Source: Aquimarina sediminis
Lineage (GTDB): Bacteria; Bacteroidota; Bacteroidia; Flavobacteriales; Flavobacteriaceae
Direction of reading: 5' to 3'
DNA: 64,000 nucleotides
NCBI RefSeq assembly: GCF_002895435.1
Contig: NZ_POYJ01000005.1
Location: 1-64,000 of the forward strand
Shown here: positions 9,332 through 18,327 of the stretch, in pieces
How positions within the stretch are numbered: position 1 is the stretch's first letter
How the letters are laid out: each line of letters begins with the position of its first letter
Notes under the pieces: generated by a model
Databases searched by the model: none
What the model was told of the DNA's origin: nothing
What the model saw: only the letters and a program-made list of their open reading frames with translations
Position numbers and translations under genes: made by a program

Positions 9332-9955
9332 CTACTCTGTTCTTAACTCAATTTCCATGGCTCGATTATAGAACTCAGCAAATTCTTCTTTGTTGTATTT
9401 TACACGCATTGCGCCTAGCACATCAGGTAAGCCTAGACCACGCCATTCCCAAAGCATGGTATCAAAATTATACTTTAGCATTTGTTGTTCTACTTCTTTA
9501 CGGATCTTTTTAATTTCATATTTGGTAATTCCATTTTCAACTAAGATCTCAGTAATGTTTTTATCGATCTTTTCGGTGTATTCTGTATCTATAAATGGTT
9601 CTAGTAACCAGTCCCAATTCTTTGTCGCTTCAAAGGTTCTTATAGCATTTCTTTTGGTAAACTCTTTTAAGGGTTCGTAATGCTCTCGCGAAACAAAGAT
9701 TACTTCGTTTTTGATTTGTAAGAGAAGAGGGTAAGAGTCATAGCAAATTGCAGTAATTTCCTGAGCTTTTATGATTCTTTCTGGAAAGGCATAGGAGGGT
9801 TCAAAAGGATATTTTGAAATTTTTATTTCTGAGGGTAAGATTTCGGATTCACCTATTCCACAAAAAAAATTATTCATTTCATAAGCGGATGCCCCATAGT
9901 ACGCTCCTATTTGGATGTTAAACATTTTTTTAACTAATACTTTTAAAAACTTCAT
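9332..9955 (-). CDS. Conserved-looking cytoplasmic protein of unknown function
   Basis: The 207-residue protein has no signal peptide or membrane segment. The ATG at 9955 is used; a Met 10 residues in (MFNIQIGAYYG) is an alternative. The middle is beta-rich (AQEITAICYDSYPLLLQIKNEVIFVS) and the second half is helical and charged, with EIKKIRKEVEQQMLKYNFDT. It could be a leftover or member of a polymorphic toxin or immunity-like family, which often look like this, but nothing in the sequence shows it. I do not recognise the family. Confidence 0.6.
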   Translation of the reverse strand: MKFLKVLVKKMFNIQIGAYYGASAYEMNNFFCGIGESEILPSEIKISKYPFEPSYAFPERIIKAQEITAICYDSYPLLLQIKNEVIFVSREHYEPLKEFTKRNAIRTFEATKNWDWLLEPFIDTEYTEKIDKNITEILVENGITKYEIKKIRKEVEQQMLKYNFDTMLWEWRGLGLPDVLGAMRVKYNKEEFAEFYNRAMEIELRTE

Positions 9956-10051
9956 AACCTTTTAGATAGTACCAATGCAATATAAATTTTGATAATTACT
10001 TAGATAAATGTACTCTTTTTTTGGTTAAGCATTCATTGTAAACAATTGATC

Positions 10052-10588
10052 TTAGCTCTTGGTAATAGTATTGTATTCTGGTTGTTGTATAGTATAGATT
10101 AAACTCTTTTCTGCTCCGGGAACATCATCAAGCTTACCGATAAGTTTCATTCCACTTTTTTCCAATATTTTTATTGATGCAATATGATTGGGGCGTACCA
10201 AAGCAAATACTTCTTTTTTACCTAAGGTTATGAGACCATGGTGTACGGCATATGTAGCTAATTCTGTAGCATATCCATTTCCCCAATATTCTTTATTAAA
10301 TCGATAACCTAAATTAAGTTTTAGAGTATCTTCATATTTTCGATAGGATAGACCTCCAAAGCCAATAATTTTATCGGGATTTTCTTTTGTTCTAATAGTC
10401 CACATTCCGAATTTGTGTTTTTCCCAGTGTTCAATTGATTTTTGAATGATTTGAGAAGCAATATGCTTATCAGTTAATGGACCATTTGGGTTAAATTTAT
10501 TTGTTTTTGGATCGGCGTATATTTTATAAAACTCATCAACATCTTCACTTTTTGTTCTACCCAAAATAAGTCTTTTACTTGTATCCAT
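10052..10588 (-). CDS. GNAT N-acetyltransferase (RimJ/RimL type)
   Basis: The 178-residue protein fits the Acetyltransf_3 family: SKRLILGRTKSEDVDEFY at the start, the middle strand IIGFGGLSYRK, LNLGYRFNKEYWGNGYATEL with the acetyl-CoA pyrophosphate loop (W-G-N-G-Y-A), and HIASIKILEKSGMKLIGK near the end. It would transfer an acetyl group from acetyl-CoA to an amine or protein N-terminus. It follows the phosphatase gene with no gap (TAA directly joined to ATG), so the two are very likely translated together. Confidence 0.88.
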   Translation of the reverse strand: MDTSKRLILGRTKSEDVDEFYKIYADPKTNKFNPNGPLTDKHIASQIIQKSIEHWEKHKFGMWTIRTKENPDKIIGFGGLSYRKYEDTLKLNLGYRFNKEYWGNGYATELATYAVHHGLITLGKKEVFALVRPNHIASIKILEKSGMKLIGKLDDVPGAEKSLIYTIQQPEYNTITKS

Positions 10589-11326
10589 TTATTTTGTTTT
10601 AATTCTTACAATCGCAAGATCATCTGTTACTACATGATCCAATTCATCTTTGAGGAATTTTATCCTTCTATCCAGAAAATTATCAAATTCTGAATTTTTA
10701 TTATCAACCAAAAGGTGCTTGATAATTTCATAATCGGTCTTTTGTTTTTCCTTGTTTTTGAAATTTTTAAAAGTAAATATACCATCGGTACAGATGGACA
10801 AATCTTTGAATTCTGATACTGATAGTCTTTGATTTTGTAGGTTATACCATGTTTCAAAATCTTCAGATAAATGATATCCCAGATAATCTGGTTTATCGTT
10901 TTGTTCATATTCAATTAATTCTCCATCCTTACAAATTAATCCGTCTCCAATAGCCAGAAATTCGGCTTCAGATTTTTCGGTATTAATGATACCAATAATT
11001 AACGTAGAAAGTAATTCATTCGTTTCAAGTCCAAGTTGGTTTTTTATCAGTTTTGTTTCATGAATTAATTGCTCGATGATTTGTTTTAATTTGGTCTTTA
11101 AGTCAATTGGGATAGCAGATATAAATTCTTCGTAATATTTTTTCTTACAGATGTTTCGTAATATTTTTCCGTACAAGATAGAAGCAAAAACAGACTCTGT
11201 TCCCATGGTGCAACCATCCAAAACAGCAATTAACCTTTCATTAGAGGCAATTTTTTCGTTAACATAAAAATCTTCGCAGTAATTGGTGTGAAATTCTCCA
11301 ATATGTAGTGTGGTGTATATCTTCAA
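10589..11326 (-). CDS. PP2C-like serine/threonine phosphatase
   Basis: The 245-residue protein carries diverged PP2C motifs: N-terminal TNYCEDFYV (acidic metal ligand), AVLDGCTMG (the D-G pair that binds metal), LAIGDGLICKDG, LSICTDGIFTF and the final VTDDLAIVRIKTK. PP2C enzymes use two Mn/Mg ions to remove phosphate from Ser/Thr. The protein lacks sensor or membrane parts, so it is cytoplasmic. Stop and start codons of this gene and the GNAT gene touch. The family call is good, although spacing is shorter than in housekeeping PP2C enzymes. Confidence 0.72.
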   Translation of the reverse strand: MKIYTTLHIGEFHTNYCEDFYVNEKIASNERLIAVLDGCTMGTESVFASILYGKILRNICKKKYYEEFISAIPIDLKTKLKQIIEQLIHETKLIKNQLGLETNELLSTLIIGIINTEKSEAEFLAIGDGLICKDGELIEYEQNDKPDYLGYHLSEDFETWYNLQNQRLSVSEFKDLSICTDGIFTFKNFKNKEKQKTDYEIIKHLLVDNKNSEFDNFLDRRIKFLKDELDHVVTDDLAIVRIKTK

Positions 11327-11400
11327 TTTAATATTGATTTGTAATTAGTTTCTTCATTTTTTGAGGATTACAATTTTGGAATAACGCTATGTATAAAACC

Positions 11401-11820
11401 TTACGCTCCAAGTAACGGAAGGTGCTTTACTTTATGATATCTTAATGCCAAAGAAATACAGTGTTTAAGTTCATTTTCTGGAATTTTGGAGGTTAATTTG
11501 AAAATGATTGCTCTGTTACCTTCAAACTCAAAAATATCTTTATAGATTGTTCTGAATGTTGGAACTAGCTTAGAAGTACATTTAAAGTATATGGCAAATT
11601 GCTCAGGACTTTTTTCTTTCCAATCGATTCTCACAGTACTTCCATATTTTGTAAGATAGCTTGGTTCGCCCCATTTTAAGGTTTCCTCAAGCTTGTTAAG
11701 TCCTTCGATTTCTGTTGCTACACCCAGAATTAGTTCTCGAAGATGGAGTAGTTGAGGTTGTACATCTTGAGGGTAGTTATTAAAGACATCTGTGACTTTT
11801 GGGTTTGTGACTAATTCCAT
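11401..11820 (-). CDS. DUF1801-family protein
   Basis: The 139-residue protein matches the DUF1801 (YdhG-like) pattern: an N-terminal helix ending LRELILGVATEIEG, ETLKWGEPSYLTKYGSTVRIDW, FAIYFKCTSKLVPTFR, and a late segment FEGNRAIIFKLTSKIPENELK. The family is a small intracellular fold related to frataxin-like proteins; its molecular role is not settled. It stands alone in the minus-strand run. Confidence 0.85.
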   Translation of the reverse strand: MELVTNPKVTDVFNNYPQDVQPQLLHLRELILGVATEIEGLNKLEETLKWGEPSYLTKYGSTVRIDWKEKSPEQFAIYFKCTSKLVPTFRTIYKDIFEFEGNRAIIFKLTSKIPENELKHCISLALRYHKVKHLPLLGA

Positions 11821-12003
11821 ACAATTGTTTGTTTATCATGTAATATCATCCTAAACCGATATCTAAGAAATAGTATTCATACTTCAATATTAATTGATTA
11901 GTTTCTGATTTTTTATAAACATAAACTTATAATAAATATAGTTAATACCACTCAGAAAAGTCTTCTTTTATGAGGATAAGAGAGGTAGTAGTAGTGTATG
12001 CCC

Positions 12004-12441
12004 CTATCGTTGTTGTTCCATATAGTATAAATCAAGCCCTGGACCCCAGTAATCTTTTTCTGTTTTGATAAGTTGAAATCCAAATTTTTCGAAAAAGCCA
12101 TAAGCTAATTGTGAGGTCGTTACTACTAGTTTTTCTACAACTGGGTTTGACTTGAGAATAGCCAGGCAATGTTCTACGGCTTTTTTTCCTAAACCAAGTC
12201 CCGAATATCCGGGATGAAAAAAGATCCATGTTATTTGCCCGGACTTGTTACTTTCTTGAATATAACAGCCTGTTCCTCCTACAATTTGGTTTTTGTATTC
12301 TACGATGAAGTATGTGTCACCGTGATCTTGTAGATACTCCTTAAAATCAGCTAGCTCTTTTGGATCAAAATATTTTGGAGTATTGAGCTTAAAGAGCTCG
12401 ATTAATTGATTTTTGTCTGATATGTCATATGGTCTTATCAT
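12004..12441 (-). CDS. GNAT N-acetyltransferase
   Basis: The 145-residue protein is a compact GNAT: MIRPYDISDKNQLIELF, YFIVEYKNQIVGGTGCYI, the acetyl-CoA-binding turn HPGYSGLGLGKKAVEHCL and a last strand LAYGFFEKFGFQL. Substrate unknown. It lies 14 bp downstream of the AraC-fusion gene and is likely transcribed with it, so the fusion may control it. Confidence 0.87.
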   Translation of the reverse strand: MIRPYDISDKNQLIELFKLNTPKYFDPKELADFKEYLQDHGDTYFIVEYKNQIVGGTGCYIQESNKSGQITWIFFHPGYSGLGLGKKAVEHCLAILKSNPVVEKLVVTTSQLAYGFFEKFGFQLIKTEKDYWGPGLDLYYMEQQR

Positions 12442-12455
12442 CTACACTATTCTTT

Positions 12456-13886
12456 CTATCCATCAAGAACATTTGTAATGTCTTTAACGAATTTCATCGT
12501 CATGATTTCTATTTGTTGGGTTAATGTATCTGGGTCGTCAAAATCGGGATACTGAATAAGTATATGGTCGATAATGGATAAACCATCACCGGTTTCATGA
12601 ATATGGTATACATCCCAATCGCTATGTTTAAAGATACGCCAATACTTTTTTCTGATCTGTTTGTTTTGTCCAGACAAGCAAATTTCAAATTGCATTTTTA
12701 CATGATTAAAGATAATGACAAATTTTAGTTTTAGTTTTTTTAGTGAAGCAGGAGTTATAGAAAAATATGTAAAATCCATATTACCCTGATTCAAATTACC
12801 TACTTTAAAAGTAACTGCGTATTCTTTGATAAAGTAAGTTCTTATAGTTTTTATATATGTAATGAGCTGATTATAGTCTTTTTGTATTTTTCCTTTTTTA
12901 ATTTGCTCTTTATAGTATCCCAAATTACTATCAGAGTTCTCTACTATATTATTTTGAGGAGAGGCACCTTTCTTATGGCTATTTTTAACAGGGATACAGA
13001 TGTCTATTACAAACTTTTGTTCGGGGTGGGTTTTGTGATCGTTAAGATAGATTTCGAAGTAATCACTGTCTCTAAAGTTATACCCATTTTCTAATACCCA
13101 AACACACATACTATCCCAGGCTTTTTGAAATAGATCTGCCGTAATCTCAAAATGTCCTACCGCATAGTGACCACTTTGAATCAAAATTGGTTTTACTTCT
13201 CCTTCAGCACTAATATCTTTGTCTATCGTTATGCAAGTACTAAGTCTTACCTTTGACATTTGGGTAACTTTGGGGTTATCATGATATATGGTTATGGCTT
13301 TTAGGTTTTTAGAATTTAGTAACCTTTTTTGTGAAGCCCATTTAAATAGCCTTTCATATGTATTTCCGATTTCATCGAACTTTCCTATATGTGTGATTCC
13401 TGCTAGTTTTATTTCCTGTAGTTTTTTAACTTCTATATGTGCATTCATATCAATCCATTTTTTGATGTTATCAATGCTACAAACATATGTATCAAGTGTT
13501 ACAGGGAGTATACCGATCTTGCTAACAATGTCTTTACCTTTTGTTTTAAATGCTGTAGGACTAACTCCATAGAATTTTTTGAATACTCGGGCAAATGAGC
13601 TACTACTGTTAAAACCATATTTGTAGATGAGCTCATTGAGAGGTTTCTGGTTGCCTACCAGTAAGATAGAAGCAATTCGCTCTATTCTTTTTCTGTTGAT
13701 GAATTCATTTATAGATTCTCCTACAATTGCCGAAAAAATTCTATGAAAATGATAAGGGGAGTAAAAGGCTTTTTTTGATAATTGCTCCAGAGATAAATCT
13801 GAGTCTAAGTTTTTTTCAACAAAATCCATTACATAATTGATTCGCTTAATGTATTCTTGCCTTGATTTTGTTATTTCATTTTGCAT
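12456..13886 (-). CDS. AraC regulator - GyrI-like - DUF7000-like three-domain fusion
   Basis: Residues 1-115 are an AraC/XylS DNA-binding domain with both helix-turn-helix units (LEQLSKKAFYSPYHFHRIFSAI and LNELIYKYGFNSSSSFARVFKKFYG). Residues 155-305 are a GyrI-like effector-binding domain (HIEVKKLQEIKLAGITHIG ... YAVGHFEITADLFQKAWDSM). Residues 325-476 are an extra domain that resembles the DUF7000 family: YYKEQIKKGKIQKDYNQL, GNMDFTYFSIT, FNHVKMQFEICLSGQNKQIRKKYW and a final helix. The first two domains are a known pair that responds to small cationic or drug-like ligands. The third is usually separate, as far as I recall, so the fusion suggests that it helps sensing or acts on the same ligand. 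The frame is intact. Confidence 0.8.
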   Translation of the reverse strand: MQNEITKSRQEYIKRINYVMDFVEKNLDSDLSLEQLSKKAFYSPYHFHRIFSAIVGESINEFINRKRIERIASILLVGNQKPLNELIYKYGFNSSSSFARVFKKFYGVSPTAFKTKGKDIVSKIGILPVTLDTYVCSIDNIKKWIDMNAHIEVKKLQEIKLAGITHIGKFDEIGNTYERLFKWASQKRLLNSKNLKAITIYHDNPKVTQMSKVRLSTCITIDKDISAEGEVKPILIQSGHYAVGHFEITADLFQKAWDSMCVWVLENGYNFRDSDYFEIYLNDHKTHPEQKFVIDICIPVKNSHKKGASPQNNIVENSDSNLGYYKEQIKKGKIQKDYNQLITYIKTIRTYFIKEYAVTFKVGNLNQGNMDFTYFSITPASLKKLKLKFVIIFNHVKMQFEICLSGQNKQIRKKYWRIFKHSDWDVYHIHETGDGLSIIDHILIQYPDFDDPDTLTQQIEIMTMKFVKDITNVLDG

Positions 13887-13948
13887 GGATTCTATATACT
13901 TGCAGGATTTATTTTAGTATAAAACTAAAGACTTTGAAAATGTTCTGT

Positions 13949-14404
13949 TTAGGTAGCTTCTAATAATTGTATTCCATTTTTAATTTTTTTAATCCAATTT
14001 TTATCTACAGGATTAACAATAATAGTTTTAAAATTATATTGTTTGCCTTCAATTTCGACACCTTTAGAATCATCAATGTGCAATTCAAAACCAAATGACA
14101 AGGGGTGTTTTGAAGCATTTATATTTCGGGATTTTAATACTCTTTGATTTTCGGTTTGGTTAACAATTCTGTCTACTTTGATTCCGTAAAATCTTAATGT
14201 TAGGCGTATTTTAAGTTTTGTTCGAAACGAAGTAGTGTAAATATGTATTTTATGACCTAGATGCTGTAAATCATAAATTAAGGCAGGTGTTCCTGCTCGT
14301 ATTTCTTCAATTCCAACGAGTTTTGCAATACGACTTCTTTTTTCAGTTTCAAATTCATTTCCATTAGGAATAATTGTGCTGTCGAGATCAAAACTGATAT
14401 TCAT
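13949..14404 (-). CDS. HAD-like hydrolase-fold protein
   Basis: The 151-residue protein starts with MNISFDLDSTIIP, a HAD motif I (D-L-D-S-T), followed by a helix-rich region, motif II-like HIYTTSFRTK (Thr/Ser) and a motif IV-like HIDDSKGVEIEG. The small size means no cap domain beyond a short insert. HAD enzymes remove phosphate through an aspartyl-phosphate; the substrate is not visible. A conserved motif III lysine could be among the K-S-R segment. Cytoplasmic, single gene. Confidence 0.75.
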   Translation of the reverse strand: MNISFDLDSTIIPNGNEFETEKRSRIAKLVGIEEIRAGTPALIYDLQHLGHKIHIYTTSFRTKLKIRLTLRFYGIKVDRIVNQTENQRVLKSRNINASKHPLSFGFELHIDDSKGVEIEGKQYNFKTIIVNPVDKNWIKKIKNGIQLLEAT

Positions 14405-14508
14405 TTGTTACAATAGGTACTATTGATGTTATTCCATTAGTATTTTGTATAAATCTATAGGATTTTGAGTAAATAGTATAATGTTTACATTAATTTCTAT
14501 TTTTACTA

Positions 14509-14664
14509 TTATTGATGATAATAAAGTTCTTGTACCCTAGGCAGAGATTCATCAGGAACTATATGACTTCTTTTTACTAATACTAAATTGTCTAAATAGA
14601 TTATGAAATTTGATTTTGTATAGATGAAGTAAGATGTTCTTTTTTTGAAGACCTGTTTTACCAT
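14509..14664 (-). CDS. Possible 51-residue small protein
   Basis: An ATG at 14664 opens a 51-codon frame ending in TAA, 20 bp downstream of the esterase gene. It reads MVKQVFKKRTSY, then NFIIYLDNLVLVKRSHIVPDE and closes with VQELYYHQ. Composition is protein-like, with mixed charged and hydrophobic residues, but I recognise no family. It could be a real small gene in the esterase transcript, the tail of a decayed larger gene, or chance. The rest of 14405-14684 shows nothing. Confidence 0.3.
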   Translation of the reverse strand: MVKQVFKKRTSYFIYTKSNFIIYLDNLVLVKRSHIVPDESLPRVQELYYHQ

Positions 14665-14684
14665 AGAATTATATCATCTAATGA

Positions 14685-15584
14685 TCAAAGTGTATTTATT
14701 GTTCGTTCAGTTTGTCTTATCGATGTACTATACAGTACATCATGATATAAAAAATCAATAATATCACTAAAACACTTGGTTAAGGGTAGTTCTGCCCAGG
14801 CGTGTGAGCCCCCGGTAATAGAATATAGGTAATAAGGGCTACCAAGTCCTTTTAACCGTTTGGCAATAGGCGCAGAACCATATAGCATTAAAAGACCTTT
14901 GTCATTAGATTTACAATAATGATGAGGAGCAACTCCGTAAGGAACCAATATATCGCCGGTACCATGAAAAAGTTGTGTGGGTATTGCTGTTTCATGTTTT
15001 ATTTTGTCTACTGTAGTTATGGCTCCGGCCAGGCTGATTACACCTGCATATTTAAAATCGGCAGGTAGGGTATTATCTTCATACACATACGCCATATTTA
15101 ATACAGCCTCTGCACCGGCGCTTCCTCCGGCAAGAATTACCTTGCTTTTGTCAATATTAAACTCCTGATTGTGATCAAGGATATATTTTATAGCGATACC
15201 TACATCGTGCGAAGCTGCATCAATTGCTTCTATTTTTTTATTAGTTTTGGTATTACATCCAAAACCAATTCCTTTCATTGTTAATCTATACGATACAGAG
15301 GCAACGGCGAATCCATGTTGCGCAAGTTTTGTTGCAAATGCAACAATGCCATCACTGTCTCTTTGTCCTCCAGAAAAACCACCACCATGTACATACACCA
15401 AAAGAGGTACTTGTTCTTTGATCTCTGAAGCGATATAGTAATCTAATTGTAAAGAATCATTTTTATGAGTATTAAAGACATGAGTAGTTTTATTGACTTC
15501 AGAAAAAATACTATCTAAATATTGTGTCTGAGCGATCGAAACTTCTATAGCCATTATAAGTATAAAAGTCAATATGTTTTTCAT
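14685..15584 (-). CDS. Secreted alpha/beta hydrolase (esterase/BD-FAE-like)
   Basis: I place the start at ATG 15584 (MKNILTFILIMAIEVSIAQ), which gives a clear Sec signal peptide; the upstream Mets would bury it. The mature enzyme shows the hormone-sensitive-lipase-like oxyanion motif VYVHGGGFSGG, nucleophile GGSAGAEA, acid region HGTGDILVPYG and catalytic His in GGSHAWAE. This fits small-acyl esterases, including feruloyl or acetyl esterases acting on plant or algal polymers. It is probably periplasmic. The preceding cupin gene is nearby on the same strand. Confidence 0.85.
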   Translation of the reverse strand: MKNILTFILIMAIEVSIAQTQYLDSIFSEVNKTTHVFNTHKNDSLQLDYYIASEIKEQVPLLVYVHGGGFSGGQRDSDGIVAFATKLAQHGFAVASVSYRLTMKGIGFGCNTKTNKKIEAIDAASHDVGIAIKYILDHNQEFNIDKSKVILAGGSAGAEAVLNMAYVYEDNTLPADFKYAGVISLAGAITTVDKIKHETAIPTQLFHGTGDILVPYGVAPHHYCKSNDKGLLMLYGSAPIAKRLKGLGSPYYLYSITGGSHAWAELPLTKCFSDIIDFLYHDVLYSTSIRQTERTINTL

Positions 15585-15681
15585 GGTAATCATTTGTTTA
15601 ATTCTAAGAATTTGTTTGCTACTTATTTGACAAATATCACATTCTAAATCCATAGTTAGAGGCAATACATGGATATTTAAC

Positions 15682-16230
15682 CTAGTTTTTTATAAACTTT
15701 ACTCCATACGTATTTGCAATAGAATCTACTTCGTGTTTTGCCAGTTTACTATTCTCTGAAGCTTTTGCTATATCATTAAAAAAGTTCTCAAGTCCACCTG
15801 GTGTCATTGTATTCATGGTAATACCAGTAATAGTATCTATATTGATAAAACTATGGGGAATCCCTCTAGGTAATCGAATAAAATCTCCTTGTTTGGCTTC
15901 GATTTTTTTATCTCCACACTTAAATATGTAGCTGCCTTTTAAAACATAAAAAAGCTCGTCCTCGTTTTTGTGTACATGTACCGGAGGTCCTCCATTTGGT
16001 GGTGTTTCTGTAATAATGGTCGAATAATCACCATTGGTTTGGTTACTTAAAATTTTCCCTGTAATTTTTACCCCAAAGACATTCCATTCTTTACCTTGGT
16101 CAGAGGATATGTGTACAGGAATATCGGTTTTGCCTTTTTCAGAAGTATGTGGTTCTTTATGATGCTTACAGCTATTATTTACTATTAGTATTACAGCAAA
16201 TAATAAGGTTTTTTGTAGAGTAATATTCAT
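15682..16230 (-). CDS. Cupin-domain lipoprotein
   Basis: The 182-residue protein begins with a lipoprotein signal (TLLFAVILIVNNSC, Cys about residue 21). A single cupin barrel follows: PPVHVHKNEDELFYVLKGSYIFKCG is motif 1 (His, His, Glu metal ligands) and QGDFIRLPRGIPHSFINI is motif 2 with the last His. It probably binds a divalent metal in the periplasm, and may be an enzyme, a sensor or a storage protein. It sits 34 bp after a GNAT gene on the same strand. Confidence 0.85.
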   Translation of the reverse strand: MNITLQKTLLFAVILIVNNSCKHHKEPHTSEKGKTDIPVHISSDQGKEWNVFGVKITGKILSNQTNGDYSTIITETPPNGGPPVHVHKNEDELFYVLKGSYIFKCGDKKIEAKQGDFIRLPRGIPHSFINIDTITGITMNTMTPGGLENFFNDIAKASENSKLAKHEVDSIANTYGVKFIKN

Positions 16231-16263
16231 AAGTATTTCTAATGATAAGTGTGTGAAATATTT

Positions 16264-16818
16264 TTAAATGGTCTTGATCGTTTTATGCAATGCCACCCAC
16301 TCGGGTTTTGTAATCTTATACCAGTTATGTGGCTCTTCTTCAAAGTCAAAAGTCTCAATAAAATTTAACCCAACTTTTTTAAGAACCTTATTAGATGCCA
16401 AGTGTTTTATATCTGCTGCCGCACAAATCTCCTTTAGGTTTAAAGTATTAAATCCGTAGGTTAGGGATTCTATAGCAGTCTCTGTGGCAATTCCTTTTCC
16501 CCAATACTTTTTCCTTAATCGATATCCCAGATCGTAGTAGCTAAAATCTTTTCTCACCCTTTGCTCATATTTTAATCCAGTCCACCCGATAAAATCTTCT
16601 GTTTTTTTATCTATAACTGCCCACCGACCAATTCCGTATTCGGTATATTGTTTTCTAATCAAATCGATTACATTATGGGCTTCATCAATTGTTTTAATAG
16701 GGTTATTTCCTAAAAACTCATGAACTTCAGGGTCAGAATCAAGATCAAAGATTCCTTGTGCATCGTATTTTTCAAGATCTCTGATGATTAGCCGTTCTGT
16801 TTCTATATGAATTTTCAT
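16264..16818 (-). CDS. GNAT N-acetyltransferase (RimJ/RimL type)
   Basis: The 184-residue protein resembles the Acetyltransf_3 group: ETERLIIRDLEKYDAQGIF, FIGWTGLKYE, YDLGYRLRKKYWGKGIATETA (acetyl-CoA loop) and LASNKVLKKVGLNFIETF. It is similar in build to the GNAT at 10052-10588, but the sequences have diverged. Likely start ATG 16818. The acceptor substrate is unknown. The cupin lipoprotein follows. Confidence 0.88.
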   Translation of the reverse strand: MKIHIETERLIIRDLEKYDAQGIFDLDSDPEVHEFLGNNPIKTIDEAHNVIDLIRKQYTEYGIGRWAVIDKKTEDFIGWTGLKYEQRVRKDFSYYDLGYRLRKKYWGKGIATETAIESLTYGFNTLNLKEICAAADIKHLASNKVLKKVGLNFIETFDFEEEPHNWYKITKPEWVALHKTIKTI

Positions 16819-17013
16819 CTCTTGTAATTTGATTTTAGCAATGGATATTAGTGGTATAACGGTAGAGATTGTTAAGTCAACTAGATTTTTTATAAAACTA
16901 GTAGATTTTGGAAGAATACCATAGTATTTTCTATGATTTATGAATTTATCAAGAGTCTGGTTATTTTGCTAGATATCTATGAATGTATGTTAGTAGATTA
17001 CTGATGTTGAATA

Positions 17014-18108
17014 TCACTCCTGCAAAGCAAAAGCGGGTAAGAAAACGTCTTTTATAATAGCAAAGGGTAACTTATCTTCTTGAGAATTGTAAGCTCCACC
17101 AGTAAATACAGCAATAATACTTAGTTTAGGAAAAACTATGATATACTGCCCTCCATTTCCAGTGGCTGTTTTGGACGTATATACGTTATTATCTAATCGG
17201 AAAGGGATGTTCCACCATAAAAAACCGTAATCAATTCCTGTGATTTTGGTTTTGGGAGTGGTAGCCTCTTCAATCCATTTTTTGGATACGATTTGCTGAT
17301 CATTCCATAGCCCTTCTTGTAGTATAAGCTTGCCAATTTTTGCCATATCCCGAGGCGTCATATTAATTCTTTTGGCTGAAGGGATCACTTTTTTATTAGC
17401 TGTGTGTCCCCAACTAACATTGTTGATGTCCAGAGGTCTAAATAAATGCTCTTGGGCGAATTTATCAATAGTCATTCCTGAAGCTTGACTGATGATTTCA
17501 GACATTAAAAGAACACCCATTGAACAATAATCAGAAACAGTTCCCGGATCATTGATCATGGGTAAATCAAGAGTGTATTGTAACCAATCTTTCTTTTTAT
17601 ACACCTTATCTTCTTGACCTTTTGAGTTTTTATCCCAGTCATTGCAATCCAAGCCGGTAGACATGGTGATTAGGTGTCTTATGGTGATTTTATCTTTTCG
17701 CGTATCCAGGTTCTTCTTGGCAACAGGGTTTTTGAGATATTTGGTTATTGGATCATCTATATTGTCAATAATTCCTTTATCGATTGCAATTCCCAACAAA
17801 ATTGATCTGATACTTTTACTCACTGAGCGAAGATCATGTTGCATACCAGCATTATTGTTACCAAAATATTCTTCGATAATAACCTGATTATTTTTTATTA
17901 ATAAGGCACTATGAATTTTATGTTTACCATTTTGTAGCTGATTGAACAGTTGATAAATTCTTGTAGAATCAATATCCAGTGATTTTAGGCTATTGGTTTC
18001 CCAACCATCATTAAGTAGTGTAGGTTGAGTGTATTTATAAGAGTTTTGCCCATAGGAAAACGAACTTATAAATACGATAAAGAGTATTAGAACTATTTTG
18101 TTTTTCAT
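17014..18108 (-). CDS. Secreted serine hydrolase, class C beta-lactamase fold
   Basis: The start is ATG 18108 (MKNKIVLILFIVFISSFSYGQ), which gives a Sec signal peptide; the longer frame upstream is not signal-like. The mature enzyme has the S-x-x-K nucleophile (DLRSVSKSIRSILLG), a Y-x-S in place of Y-x-N (DYCSMGVLLMSEI) and a late TGNGGQY in place of KTG. These fit the beta-lactamase/esterase EstB-like group rather than a true beta-lactamase. It is probably periplasmic and may act on peptides or esters. Its upstream region has the 21-bp repeat array, so it may be under unusual control. Confidence 0.85.
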   Translation of the reverse strand: MKNKIVLILFIVFISSFSYGQNSYKYTQPTLLNDGWETNSLKSLDIDSTRIYQLFNQLQNGKHKIHSALLIKNNQVIIEEYFGNNNAGMQHDLRSVSKSIRSILLGIAIDKGIIDNIDDPITKYLKNPVAKKNLDTRKDKITIRHLITMSTGLDCNDWDKNSKGQEDKVYKKKDWLQYTLDLPMINDPGTVSDYCSMGVLLMSEIISQASGMTIDKFAQEHLFRPLDINNVSWGHTANKKVIPSAKRINMTPRDMAKIGKLILQEGLWNDQQIVSKKWIEEATTPKTKITGIDYGFLWWNIPFRLDNNVYTSKTATGNGGQYIIVFPKLSIIAVFTGGAYNSQEDKLPFAIIKDVFLPAFALQE

Positions 18109-18327
18109 AATGTATAACTTCATAAAGTGCTTACTGTGCGATCTGTTAAGCCACAATGTTTATGCCATGAATAGTGTTTCGAAATTATAATGTATTCTGA
18201 ATATCCATATTGTAAGATTAACAGAGAAGTATAGTGTTCCCCAGAAAACAATATGTATCACCTATGTGTTTTATAGTACTCACTATAGTAAATGTACTAT
18301 TCCTCAGATTAAATCATATAATTCCCG

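Noticed and set aside
17014..18108. True beta-lactamase resistance gene
   Set aside because: The Y-x-N and KTG motifs are changed to Y-x-S and GNG, which fits esterase/peptidase-like serine hydrolases better.
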